DNA of 64,000 nucleotides, taken from Malachius bipustulatus (taxonomy: Eukaryota > Arthropoda > Insecta > Coleoptera > Melyridae). This document shows, piece after piece, positions 26,321-36,992 of this stretch. The position numbers and the translations under genes were made by a program. The stretch lies in the NCBI GenBank assembly GCA_910589415.1, contig OU342638.1, positions 38,041,579 to 38,105,578 of the forward strand, read 5' to 3'. The notes under the pieces were generated by a model that saw only the letters and a program-made list of their open reading frames with translations, searched no databases and was not told the origin of the DNA. Position 1 is the first letter of the stretch; each line of letters begins with the position of its first letter.

Positions 26321-27140
26321 AAAACAGAGACTTTCCTCTGAACCCGCATTTTATTCCTGATACGCCTAAGCCTGAGAAGTGTGGTTGAAAATTGCAACCG
26401 TTATATGAGTTTTCCATTGTGCATTTTTGTGGAGTTTCGAAATTGCACTTTCAAAAATATCCCCTTACTCGCTCTGAACCATTTTGGTCTCTTACATTTT
26501 GTTCGTAGAATGTGCCGTTTTAGAGCTACAAAAAAAAAACCTTCGTGCTTATTAATTTCCAGAAAATGGGTGAAAATTATCGTCACTTTGGAAATTGGGT
26601 TATTGAAACTTTCCAAGATCATACCATATCATTATAGTTGTCTACTGTTAAAATTTCACTTCAATTCCTTCAAAACTGCGCTCATAAACGGTTATAGAAA
26701 TTTAGCCTTTTTCACCCTTTTCCTACCCACGCCACTGACTTTATATTAAAAAATATGAAATTTTTGTTAGGCTAGCGTAAATTTTGCAATATGTTCTTCC
26801 AATCCTGTTAATTTAGTTTCAAAGTTTTTTTTTCATCTTGCTTATGAAGGCGTTCTAAAACTATCGATTTTTTCGAAAATTCAAATAGACGCCATTTTGA
26901 AACGACTCAACCGATTTTGCCCACATGCAACATCAGACCACTACTTATGGGTATCCTAATCCAATAAAAATTTCAGTCCCCTAGATTGAAAACTGCGGCC
27001 TGAAATGGTGCCACGAAAATTTCTTTTGCGAATTTTTAAAGAACACCCTGTAGAAATAACGCGACTTAAGGAAACTTTTTTTCAACGAAAAACAAAAGTC
27101 CTCTATAAGTTCTAAAAGAGCGCAAAATTTCGTTCACTAA
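26321..27140. repeat. linker and diverged 640-bp satellite unit
   Basis: The linker (26321-26600) and following piece match 13090-13525. The sequence then continues into a 640-family unit: CGCCACTGAC near 26730, GACGCCATTTTGAAACG near 26887, CACCCTGTAGAAATAACG near 27044, TTTCGTTCACTAATCTTG near 27128. This is the third location of the 640-bp family. Confidence 0.85.
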
Positions 27141-27985
27141 TCTTGAAAGATGAACCTAGAGGGGCGTTTTGAAAATAGTAAAAAGCGATTTTTGACAAAA
27201 TAAAGGCACTTAAATGTCTTTTTTTGCTCAAAAACGGTACATTTTTCGAATAAAATGCAAGAAAGGAGTGAAAAAGGCTGTAAAAGGGCATTTTTTTCAA
27301 ATTGCTATTTCGGAATATTTAAAAAATTCAAGAAACAATATTGGACAAAAATAGGGTTGGAATTCTTAACATCTTTTAATTTCTAAGGGACCATTTTTTA
27401 ATCCAACCACTTTGATGAAGGAGTGTAAGAATGTAACTCCGATTGGAGACATTAACAATATTAAAGAATCACCCTGTATAATAAACACCCTAGTTCTAGT
27501 TCCATTTCTACGCTGTAGTAGCGTTGTAGTCTTATTAGTTTCACGTCTCAAGTCTGCGTCTGCAGCTCAGCATCACCAAAATCGATAACTATTATATATG
27601 GCCCACTTAACACGGCCCCGCAACGGGTGTTGCCTATCTCTTAAGCCCACTATGATTACTTATAATATACGAGGCGCGATAGATTAGTTTCAAGCGTCCC
27701 GGCTTACATCATAGCAGCTCAAAAAAAAAAGGTAATCGGCAATGCTGTTGATGCCTCGCGACTCGCGAGGCAAAAAGTAAGGTCCCATTACCGATAATTA
27801 CGCCCCGAAGCGATGATTCCGGTTCCATTTACTTTCTTCCTTCATCCTGTATTCTGTAAATTGTTTTTGCCTCTTCAATGAACACTTCATTTGTCAAAGA
27901 AATTTGCGCGCTCGCTGAAGGAAAAAAAAAGATTTTTACACGGTTGAACTATTTTAGTTTTACTTTGAATATTCCCAGAAAACTT
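27141..27985. other. unique stretch with a perfect short palindrome
   Basis: Contains AATCACCCTGTATAATAA near 27465, the same CACCCTGTA end as the foldback element, and a perfect palindrome at 27752-27772 listed separately. No gene recognised. Confidence 0.5.
27752..27772. other. 21-bp perfect palindrome
   Basis: Arms TGCCTCGCGA (27752-27761) and TCGCGAGGCA (27763-27772) around a single C. GGTAAT upstream (27731) and ATTACC downstream (about 27788) could extend the stem with interruptions. Function unknown. Confidence 0.8.
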
Positions 27986-29350
27986 TCCTTCCAGTGCAGT
28001 AGTTCTACCTTCAAGATTCTGTTTTAAGCTCTTATATTAATTGTAGAGGTATGTATTAGATAAATAAAAATTGAGATTATAAATAAATATTAGTACACAC
28101 TTTTTGTTAAATAAATAATAATGTTATGATTTATGTATGAATAAATAATTGGATCCTACATTATTTTGTGTTTTCTAGCTTTATCTATGAACCTTGCATA
28201 TGTCAAAAAAACATGCTGAAGCAGGCATGATTTTACTAAAAAAAGAGCTCGCTGATTGAAAAAATCCTAATTTAACAGGGTTGAACTTAGAACTCGCAAG
28301 AATCGTGCTCTCTAATGGAATCTGTGACTATAAATAAATATTAGTACAATCTGTTTTTTAAATAAATAATAGTTTCGTTTTTACTGTAAATAAATAAATA
28401 AATAAATAAATTCTACATTCAGTGATCTGTGAATTGTGTTTTTTGGCTCATCAATGACCGTTTAATTAGTCAAAAAGACTTTATAGCTGAAGTACTTTAT
28501 AGTAATAGTTTAAGAAAAAAACTTGAAAAAGGTGCTCTATGAGTGAAGAAAATCCCTGTTTTCACAGAAGACAGTCATGATTTTGCCGGAAAAAAATAAA
28601 ACTTGTGCTCTATAATTAAATCTGTGATTATAAATAAATATTAGTACAATCTGTTTTTTAAATAAATCATAGTTTCGTTTTGAATATAAATAAATAATTA
28701 AAATCTACATTTCGTGAAATTTAATACTTTAAAAGAATTTAGAACTTAAAAAAAGTACTCGATGAGTGAAAAGAAATCCCAGTTTTCACAGGGTTGAACT
28801 ATTTCATTTAATGGACTCAGATATTTGTTCTTACTTACACGTTGAATTCAGGAGATTCCTGTCCTTGAGTGTTCCTGAAAATAAATAAAATAAATAAATG
28901 AATTTTGCATAAATAGAAATTGTTCTTATAAATAAATATTAGTTGTTACTCTGAGTTAAATAAATAAATAATAGTAGTAAACTTTAAGTATAAATAAATA
29001 ACTAGACCAGTGTATAGTGTGTAAAATGAAGTAATAATTATTAATAGAGTCTGAATTTCCTTTATGAAGAAGCCATTTTAAGGAAAATCTGGTACAGTAT
29101 TGATGCCAGGCGTGATGTTAAAACTTTTCTTGACGCCCATTTCACTCATTTGAAATCTTTTTTTATTAAAAATGGTAGTCTGGACAAAAAATGTACAATT
29201 TTATCAGACTCTATTTGTTATTTATTACAGAAATTAGTCATATTAGTCTAATTATTTATTTACATTTAGAACATAACATTTTTATTTATTCAACACAAGG
29301 TACTAATATTAATTTATAAAAACAGTTGTTATTTATCTAACATTTTTATT
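27986..29350. repeat. TAAATAAA-rich repeat, ~250-300 bp units
   Basis: ATAAATAAATATTAGTAC or a close variant recurs near 28080, 28331, 28632 and 28928, each followed by TTTTTAAATAAATAAT about 20 bp later and by ATAAATAAATAA. CAGGGTTGAAC marks another shared position (28276, 28790). The last part (about 29210-29345) carries the same motifs in reverse complement (GTACTAATATTAATTTAT, TATTTATTTAC). Confidence 0.8.
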
Positions 29351-30880
29351 AACAAAGCAGGTCATAACGAGAATGGTAGCCTTTCGTTTCTCGCCCCCGA
29401 CGATGTAAACCCCCCCTCTCGATTGAAGAAAAAAATCAATTTTCCACGATTTTCACCTTCCCTTATTTAAATTGCCCTAAATGGATGGAAACAGCGCGGG
29501 CGGACAAGTTTCAAGTCCCATTATTTCCAGAAGACACTTGTAGTAACGGAAAATTGCAGCTTTCCAGATCCGATATCCCTAATCCGACCTGACCCAACTT
29601 CCAACTAACTCAATTTAAGAGCAGACGAAGCGCAAAAAAAAAAAAAAAAATCGAACCGGCACCGCCGCCGCCGGTCGCATCTCAGACCGTCCAACTTCTT
29701 CCCAACTCCCGACGACTTGCCGCCCCCGCGACGACCGACCCCCGGCCGGTCGCAGTTTCCCGCGCCGCTTCGGCCCCGCTCGGATTTCCCGGGGCAGGAT
29801 ATTCGTCGGGCGAGCACACGGATCGGGCGGCCGTCAGACGCGAAGCAGCCGGCAGAAGACGCGCGTCCGACGGCGATCGTTCGCGAACACGATCGCGTCT
29901 TCATTCGTGCTGTGCTGTCACACCTGGCCATACATTCCGCGGCCGTCTGATTAGGTGTCATGTGTGACGTAAGCGGGGTGCCTATCCGAGTCGCGCGCTG
30001 GTTAGTTTGTTGATGTTTATTGTTTGTCGTCCGTCGTTTGTCCGGAGTGGGTAAGGGAGGATTTGAATCGAACGGGATTTTTTTTTGACACTTCTTTTCT
30101 CTCCTATTTATGCAAAAAAAGTTTTTATTAATAATAATAATAATAATAATTAAAACAACCGGAACTGGAAGTGATTAATAAGGGTTGAGATAATAATACA
30201 AAAGTGCCATTGAAGGGGATGGTCGAGTATTTTTTGTAGGTTCAAATCTCAAAAATGCACTATAGGTAAGTTCCTCATACCTACCTACCTATTTAATTAC
30301 CATAATTTCATAATCCCATTAACGAGAACAAAAAAAAAACGGAGAGACCGTTCAACCCCTATCCGCTCCCCAACCGCCCCCTCGCCGTCCCCCGAAACAA
30401 CGGTAATTAACGTCCCGGGATAAGCAATGCAGCCGGAGGAACCGATGATTGTACGTTCCTGTGTAGGACAAGAAATTAATTGACGCTCGTAGATCTTGGA
30501 CCGGACCCGAGAACAAAAGGGCCGGGTCAGATACAACCACCCCCGCGGGACCTTAGGAATCTAAGGATCCGCGTCCCCGAGCGGAGGGGGTGGTTTTTGT
30601 CCGTCCGTCCAATAAATACGGCCCGCTGACCGTGTGGAAACAGAACTTGTACATTATGTACACGGAGCTCCGGTTTTACAATTACGGGACCGTGATGAGC
30701 ATTTTGCGCTTCATTGTTCGGGAACGTCCGGGCAGCAGGGCGCTTTGATGAATGGGCTTGTTTCAAGTCGCCGCGTCATTTATTATGGGAGTCCATGAAT
30801 TCTGGGATCATCTTGAAAGGGGGTATAATTACGGGAGGGGCAGTTTGCCTTGCTCTCCCGGATTCCTGATCGTAAAATAT
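29351..30880. other. GC-rich unique island, possible promoter and first exon
   Basis: Strongly GC-rich and CpG-rich around 29640-30000, unlike the surrounding DNA. A splice-donor-like GTGGGTAAGG occurs near 30046. Long open frames occur on both strands over the same bases (29605-29961 minus, 29717-29950 plus), which is expected from GC-rich composition and is not evidence for a protein. An AAT microsatellite lies at about 30129-30150. A transcription start for a gene outside the window is possible but unproven. Confidence 0.35.
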
Positions 30881-30894
30881 TGAATTCGACTGTG

Positions 30895-30922
30895 TTCTGG
30901 AAGATTCTGGAACATTCGCGAA
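30895..30922. promoter_or_regulatory. heat-shock-element-like site, six perfect units
   Basis: Alternating triplets with two-base gaps: TTC 30895-30897, GAA 30900-30902, TTC 30905-30907, GAA 30910-30912, TTC 30915-30917, GAA 30920-30922. This fits the inverted nGAAn consensus of HSF sites for six consecutive units. Binding is inferred, not shown. Confidence 0.7.
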
Positions 30923-31009
30923 TCCTGGTTGATTGGGTTGAGGATAAAAATTTTTCTAAGCGCTATTGTAAAAAATTGTTTTACAACTTCCTGATGGTAG
31001 CTGATGGCA

Positions 31010-31042
31010 GAAAGTTCTCGAATTTTCTGGAATTTTCCTGAT
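31010..31042. promoter_or_regulatory. heat-shock-element-like site, six perfect units plus one partial
   Basis: GAA 31010-31012, TTC 31015-31017, GAA 31020-31022, TTC 31025-31027, GAA 31030-31032, TTC 31035-31037, then GAT at 31040-31042 in the next GAA position. The middle four units coincide with the box repeated in the core array. Confidence 0.7.
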
Positions 31043-31133
31043 AGTAACTTATAACTGATAGTTTTGAGTATAATTATGTGTTTTATAGTTCTCTAGTCGC
31101 GCTTTTTAGCACCTAATCATCGAGAATGGAGTA

Positions 31134-31156
31134 GAATGTTCCAGAATTTTTTAGAA
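31134..31156. promoter_or_regulatory. heat-shock-element-like site
   Basis: GAA 31134-31136, TTC 31139-31141, GAA 31144-31146, TTT (imperfect) 31149-31151, GAA 31154-31156. Four of five units are perfect. It lies in the last diverged monomer before the regular array. Confidence 0.65.
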
Positions 31157-31164
31157 TTATGCTA

Positions 31165-34100
31165 TAGGTATCTTGAAGAATGTGGCATGTTCCAGAGAAT
31201 TATCTCGCTATTGCTTTGAGCGTAGAAAAATTGCCATGGACTTGTTTTCCAGACTCTTCCAGATCGACGAGAAAGGTTCAATGCTCTCGACTTTTCGGGA
31301 ATTATGTTACGAGTATCTTGAAGAATGTGGCATGTTCCAGAGAATTATCTCGCTATTGCTTTGGGCGTAAAAAAATTGCCATGGACTTGTTTTCCAGACT
31401 CTTCCAGATCGACGAGAAAGGTTCAATGTTCTCAAATTTTCTGGAATTATGTTACGAGTATCTTGAAGAATGTGGCATGTTCCAGAGAATTATCTCGCTA
31501 TTGCTTTGGGCGTAAAAAAATTGCCATGGACTTGTTTTCCAGACTCTTCCAGATCGACGAGAAAGGTACAATGTTCTCGAATTTTCTGGAATTATGTTAA
31601 GAGTATCTTGAAGAATGTGGCATGTTCCAGAGAATTATCTCGCTATTGCTTTGGGCGTAAAAAAATTGCCATGGACTTGTTTTCCAGACTCTTCCAGATC
31701 GACGAGAAAGGTACAATGTTCTCAAATTTTCTGGAATTATGTTACGAGTATCTTGAAGAATGTGGCATGTTCCAGAGAATTATCTCGCTATTGCTTTGGG
31801 CATAAAAAAATTGCCATGGACTTGTTTTCCAGACTCTTCCAGATCGACGAGAAAGGTTCAATGTTCTCAAATTTTCTGGAATTATGTTACGAGTATCTTG
31901 AAGAATGTGGCATGTTCCAGAGAATTATCTCGCTATTGCTTTGGGCGTAAAAAAATTGCCATGGACTTGTTTTCCAGACTCTTCCAGATCGACGAGAAAG
32001 GTTCAATGCTCTCGAATTTTCTGGAATTATGTTACGAGTATCTTGAAGAATGTGGCATGTTCCAGAGAATTATCTCGCTATAGCTTTGGGCGTAAAAAAT
32101 TGCCATGGACTTGTTTTCCAGACTCTTCCAGATCGACGAGAACGGTTCAATGCTCTCGAATTTTCTGGAATTATGTTAAGAGTATCTTGAAGAATGTGGC
32201 ATGTTCCAGAGAATTATCTCGCTATTGCTTTGGGCGTAAAAAATTGCCATGGACTTGTTTTCCAGACTCTTCCAGATCGACGAGAAAGGTTCAATGCTCT
32301 CGAATTTTCGGGAATTATGTTACGAGTATCTTGAAGAATGTGGCATGTTCCAGAGAATTATCTCGCTATTGCTTTGGGCGTAAAAAAATTGCCATGGACT
32401 TGTTTTCCAGACTCTTCCAGATCGACGAGAAAGGTTCAATGCTCTCGAATTTTCTGGAATTATGTTACGAGTATCTTGAAGAATGTGGCATGTTCCAGAG
32501 AATTATCTCGCTATTGCTTTGGGCGTAAAAAATTGCCATGGACTTGTTTTCCAGACTCTTCCAGATCGACGAGAAAGGTTCAATGTTCTCGAATTTTCTG
32601 GAATTATGTTACGAGTATCTTGAAGAATGTGGCATGTTCCAGAGAATTATCTCGCTATTGCTTTGGGCGTAAAAAAATTGCCATGGACTTGTTTTCCAGA
32701 CTCTTCCAGATCGACGAGAAAGGTACAATGTTCTCGAATTTTCTGGAATTATGTTAAGAGTATCTTGAAGAATGTGGCATGTTCCAGAGAATTATCTCGC
32801 TATTGCTTTGGGCGTAAAAAAATTGCCATGGACTTGTTTTCCAGACTCTTCCAGATCGACGAGAAAGGTTCAATGTTCTCAAATTTTCTGGAATTATGTT
32901 ACGAGTATCTTGAAGAATGTGGCATGTTCCAGAGAATTATCTCGCTATTGCTTTGGGCATAAAAAAATTGCCATGGACTTGTTTTCCAGACTCTTCCAGA
33001 TCGACGAGAAAGGTTCAATGTTCTCAAATTTTCTGGAATTATGTTACGAGTATCTTGAAGAATGTGGCATGTTCCAGAGAATTATCTCGCTATTGCTTTG
33101 GGCGTAAAAAAATTGCCATGGACTTGTTTTCCAGACTCTTCCAGATCGACGAGAAAGGTTCAATGCTCTCGAATTTTCTGGAATTATGTTAAGAGTATCT
33201 TGAAGAATGTGGCATGTTCCAGAGAATTATCTCCCTATTGCTTTGGGCGTAAAAAATTGCCATGGACTTGTTTTCCAGACTCTTCCAGATCGACGAGAAC
33301 GGTTCAATGTACTCGAATTTTCTGGAATTATGTTAAGAGTATCTTGAAGAATGTGGCATGTTCCAGAGAATTATCTCGCTATTGCTTTGGGCGTAAAAAA
33401 TTGCCATGGACTTGTTTTCCAGACTCTTCCAGATCGACGAGAAAGGTTCAATGCTCTCGAATTTTCGGGAATTATGTTAAGAGTATCTTGAAGAATGTGG
33501 CATGTTCCAGAGAATTATCTCGCTATTGCTTTGGGCGTAAAAAAATTGCCATGGACTTGTTTTCCAGACTCTTCCAGATCGACGAGAAAGGTTCAATGTT
33601 CTCGAATTTTCTGGAATTATGTTAAGAGTATCTTGAAGAATGTGGCATGTTCCAGAGAATTATCTCGCTATTGCTTTGGGCGTAAAAAATTGCCATGGAC
33701 TTGTTTTCCAGACTCTTCCAGATCGACGAGAAAGGTTCAATGTTCTCAAATTTTCTGGAATTATGTTACGAGTATCTTGAAGAATGTGGCATGTTCCAGA
33801 GAATTATCTCGCTATTGCTTTGGGCGTAAAAAAATTGCCATGGACTTGTTTTCCAGACTCTTCCAGATCGACGAGAAAGGTTCAATGTTCTCAAATTTTC
33901 TGGAATTATGTTACGAGTATCTTGAAGAATGTGGCATGTTCCAGAGAATTATCTCGCTATAGCTTTGGGCGTAAAAAATTGCCATGGACTTGTTTTCCAG
34001 ACTCTTCCAGATCGACGAGAAAGGTACAATGTTCTCTAATTTTCGGGAATTATGTTAATAGTATCCTGAAGAATGTGGCATGTTCCAGAGAATTATCTCG

Positions 34101-36790
34101 CTATTGCTTTGGGCGTAAAAATTGCCATGGACTTGTTTTCCGGACTCTTCCAGATCGATGAGAAAGGTACAATGCACTCGAATTTTCTGGAATTATGTTA
34201 CGAGTATCTTGAAGAATGTGGCATGTTCCAGAGAATTATCTCGCTATTGCTTTGGGCGTAAAAAATTGCCATGGACTTGTTTTCCAGACTCTTCCAGATC
34301 GACGAGAAAGGTTCAATGCTCTCGAATTTACTGGAATTATGTTATATAGTATCCTGAAGAATGTGGCATGTTCCAGAGAATTATCTCGCTATTGCTTTGG
34401 GCGTAAAAAATTGCCATGGACTTGTTTTCCAGACTCTTCCAGATCGACGAGAAAGGTACAATGTTCTCGAATTTTCGGGAATTATGTTAATAGTATCCTG
34501 AAGAATGTGGCATGTTCCAGAGAATTATCTCGCTATTGCTTTGGGCGTAAAAAATTGCCATGGACTTGTTTTCCAGACTCTTCCAGATCGATGAGAAAGG
34601 TACAATGCACTCGAATTTTCTGGAATTATGTTACGAGTATCCTGAAGAATGTGGCATGTTCCAGAGAATTATCTCGCTATAGCTTTGGGCGTAAAAAATT
34701 GCCATGGACTTGTTTTCCAGACTCTTCCAGATCGACGAGAAAGGTACAATGTTCTCTAATTTTCGGGAATTATGTTAATAGTATCCTGAAGAATGTGGCA
34801 TGTTCCAGAGAATTATCTCGCTATTGCTTTGGGCGTAAAAATTGCCATGGACTTGTTTTCCAGACTCTTCCAGATCGATGAGAAAGGTACAATGCACTCG
34901 AATTTTCTGGAATTATGTTACGAGTATCTTGAAGAATGTGGCATGTTCCAGAGAATTATCACGCTATTGCTTTGGGCGTAAAAAATTGCCATGGACTTGT
35001 TTTCCGGACTCTTCCAGATCGATGAGAAAGGTACAATGCACTCGAATTTTCTGGAATTATGTTACGAGTATCTTGAAGAATGTGGCATGTTCCAGAGAAT
35101 TATCTCGCTATTGCTTTGGGCGTAAAAAATTGCCATGGACTTGTTTTCCAGACTCTTCCAGATCGACGAGAAAGGTTCAATGCTCTCGAATTTACTGGAA
35201 TTATGTTATATAGTATCCTGAAGAATGTGGCATGTTCCAGAGAATTATCTCGCTATTGCTTTGGGCGTAAAAAATTGCCATTGACTTGTTTTCCAGACTC
35301 TTCCAGATCGACGAGAAAGGTACAATGTTCTCGAATTTTCGGGAATTATGTTAATAGTATCCTGAAGAATGTGGCATGTTCCAGAGAATTATCTCGCTAT
35401 TGCTTTGGGCGTAAAAAATTGCCATGGACTTGTTTTCCAGACTCTTCCAGATCGATGAGAAAGGTACAATGCACTCGAATTTTCTGGAATTATGTTACGA
35501 GTATCCTGAAGAATGTGGCATGTTCCAGAGAATTATCTCGCTATAGCTTTGGGCGTAAAAAATTGCCATGGACTTGTTTTCCAGACTCTTCCAGATCGAC
35601 GAGAAAGGTACAATGTTCTCTAATTTTCGGGAATTATGTTAATAGTATCCTGAAGAATGTGGCATGTTCCAGAGAATTATCTCGCTATTGCTTTGGGCGT
35701 AAAAATTGCCATGGACTTGTTTTCCAGACTCTTCCAGATCGATGAGAAAGGTACAATGCACTCGAATTTTCTGGAATTATGTTACGAGTATCTTGAAGAA
35801 TGTGGCATGTTCCAGAGAATTATCACGCTATTGCTTTGGGCGTAAAAAATTGCCATGGACTTGTTTTCCGGACTCTTCCAGATCGATGAGAAAGGTACAA
35901 TGCACTCGAATTTTCTGGAATTATGTTACGAGTATCTTGAAGAATGTGGCATGTTCCAGAGAATTATCTCGCTATTGCTTTGGGCGTAAAAAATTGCCAT
36001 TGACTTGTTTTCCAGACTCTTCCAGATCGACGAGAAAGGTACAATGCACTCGAATTTTCTGGAATTATGTTACGAGTATCTTGAAGAATGTGGCATGTTC
36101 CAGAGAATTATCTCGCTATTGCTTTGGGCGTAAAAAATTGCCATTGACTTGTTTTCCAGACTCTTCCAGATCGACGAGAAAGGTACAATGTTCTCGAATT
36201 TTCTGGAATTATGTTACGAGTATCTTGAAGAATGTGGCATGTTCCAGAGAATTATCTCGCTATTGCTTTGGGCGTAAAAATTTGCCATGGACTTGTTTTC
36301 CAGACTCTTCCAGATCGACGAGAAAGATTCAATGCTCTCGAATTTTCGGGAATTATGTTAATAGTATCCTGAAGAATGTGGCATGTTCCAGAGAATTATC
36401 TCGCTATTGCTTTGGGCGTAAAAAATTGCCATGGACTTGTTTTCCAGACTCTTCCAGATCGATGAGAAAGGTACAATGCACTCGAATTTTCTGGAATTAT
36501 GTTACGAGTATCTTGAAGAATGTGGCATGTTCCAGAGAATTATCTCGCTATTGCTTTGGGCGTAAAAAATTGCCATGGACTTGTTTTCCAGACTCTTCCA
36601 GATCGACGAGAAAGGTACAATGCTGTCGAATTTTCTGGAATTATGTTACGAGTATCTTGAAGAATGTGGCATGTTCCAGAGAATTATCTCGCTATTGCTT
36701 TGGGCGTAAAAAATTGCCATGGACTTGTTTTCCAGACTCTTCCAGATCGACGAGAAAGGTACAATGCTGTCGAATTTTCTGGAATTATGC
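31165..36790 (+). repeat. 144/145-bp satellite, 39 monomers, each with an HSE-like box
   Basis: Thirty-nine head-to-tail monomers share GAATGTGGCATGTTCCAGAG, ATTATCTCGCTATTGCTTTG, ATTGCCATGGACTTG, CTCTTCCAGATCGACGAG and a closing box in the form TTCTCGAATTTTCTGGAA. The length alternates between 144 and 145 bp with the A-run after GGGCGT, so reading frames stay open over several monomers. The longest open frame is 377 codons at 35706-36839; I regard these as fortuitous. By my reading, seven boxes have four perfect HSE units (for example 31574-31591), nineteen have three, and the rest have a base change in one GAA or TTC. Longer periods are visible: about 1157 bp (eight monomers) on the left and about 864 bp (six monomers) on the right. 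Confidence 0.95.
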
Positions 36791-36890
36791 TTTTTCCCAG
36801 TCCAAGTTAGTTAAATTTTTGACAACTAACTTAGATTAGTTCTTTTTTATGACAATCTATAGTTAGCTCAGCTTATCTTTGACGAAAAAG

Positions 36891-36908
36891 TTCTCGAATA
36901 TTCCAGAA
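36891..36908. promoter_or_regulatory. heat-shock-element-like site, four perfect units
   Basis: TTC 36891-36893, GAA 36896-36898, TTC 36901-36903, GAA 36906-36908, followed by TTT in the next position. It lies outside the regular array. Confidence 0.65.
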
Positions 36909-36979
36909 TTTTTATCTGAGAGTTCTTTTCAATTGCGCAAATAATTCCTAGGACTAGAACAAAGCAATCTTCTCAAATA

Positions 36980-36992
36980 GAACATTCTAGAA
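36980..36992. promoter_or_regulatory. heat-shock-element-like site, three perfect units
   Basis: GAA 36980-36982, TTC 36985-36987, GAA 36990-36992. About 310 bp upstream of the TATA-like element at 37305. Confidence 0.6.

Larger units (their letters stand above)
30881..31164 (+). repeat. diverged left-edge monomers of the HSE satellite
   Basis: This stretch is related to the 144/145-bp array that follows. It shares CGCTATTG, then TAAAAAATTG, then TTCTCGAATTTTCTGGAA near 31015, and GAATTATGCTATAGGTATC near 31153 that leads straight into the regular array. Monomers are diverged, but the TTC/GAA box is retained and is longer here than in the core. Confidence 0.8.
36791..36992. repeat. right flank of the HSE satellite
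   Basis: The array ends in GGAATTATGC and passes into a diverged piece of the ACCTGG/TTGACAA family in reverse orientation (CCAAGTTAGTTAAATTTTTG, TTTTGACAACTAACTTAG; 36798-36870). This is followed by two further HSE-like sites. Confidence 0.65.

Noticed and set aside
29605..29961. Open frames on both strands in a GC-rich island, as possible exons
   Set aside because: Both strands are open over the same bases, the composition is Arg/Pro/Ser-rich as expected from GC bias, and there is no recognisable domain. A promoter or untranslated exon is more likely.
31180..36839. Many open frames of 60-377 codons across the 144/145-bp satellite, as candidates for a repeat protein
   Set aside because: They are a by-product of the period: monomers of 144 bp keep the frame, those of 145 bp shift it. 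All three forward frames show them, starts and stops fall within the repeat, and single-base A-run differences open or close them.
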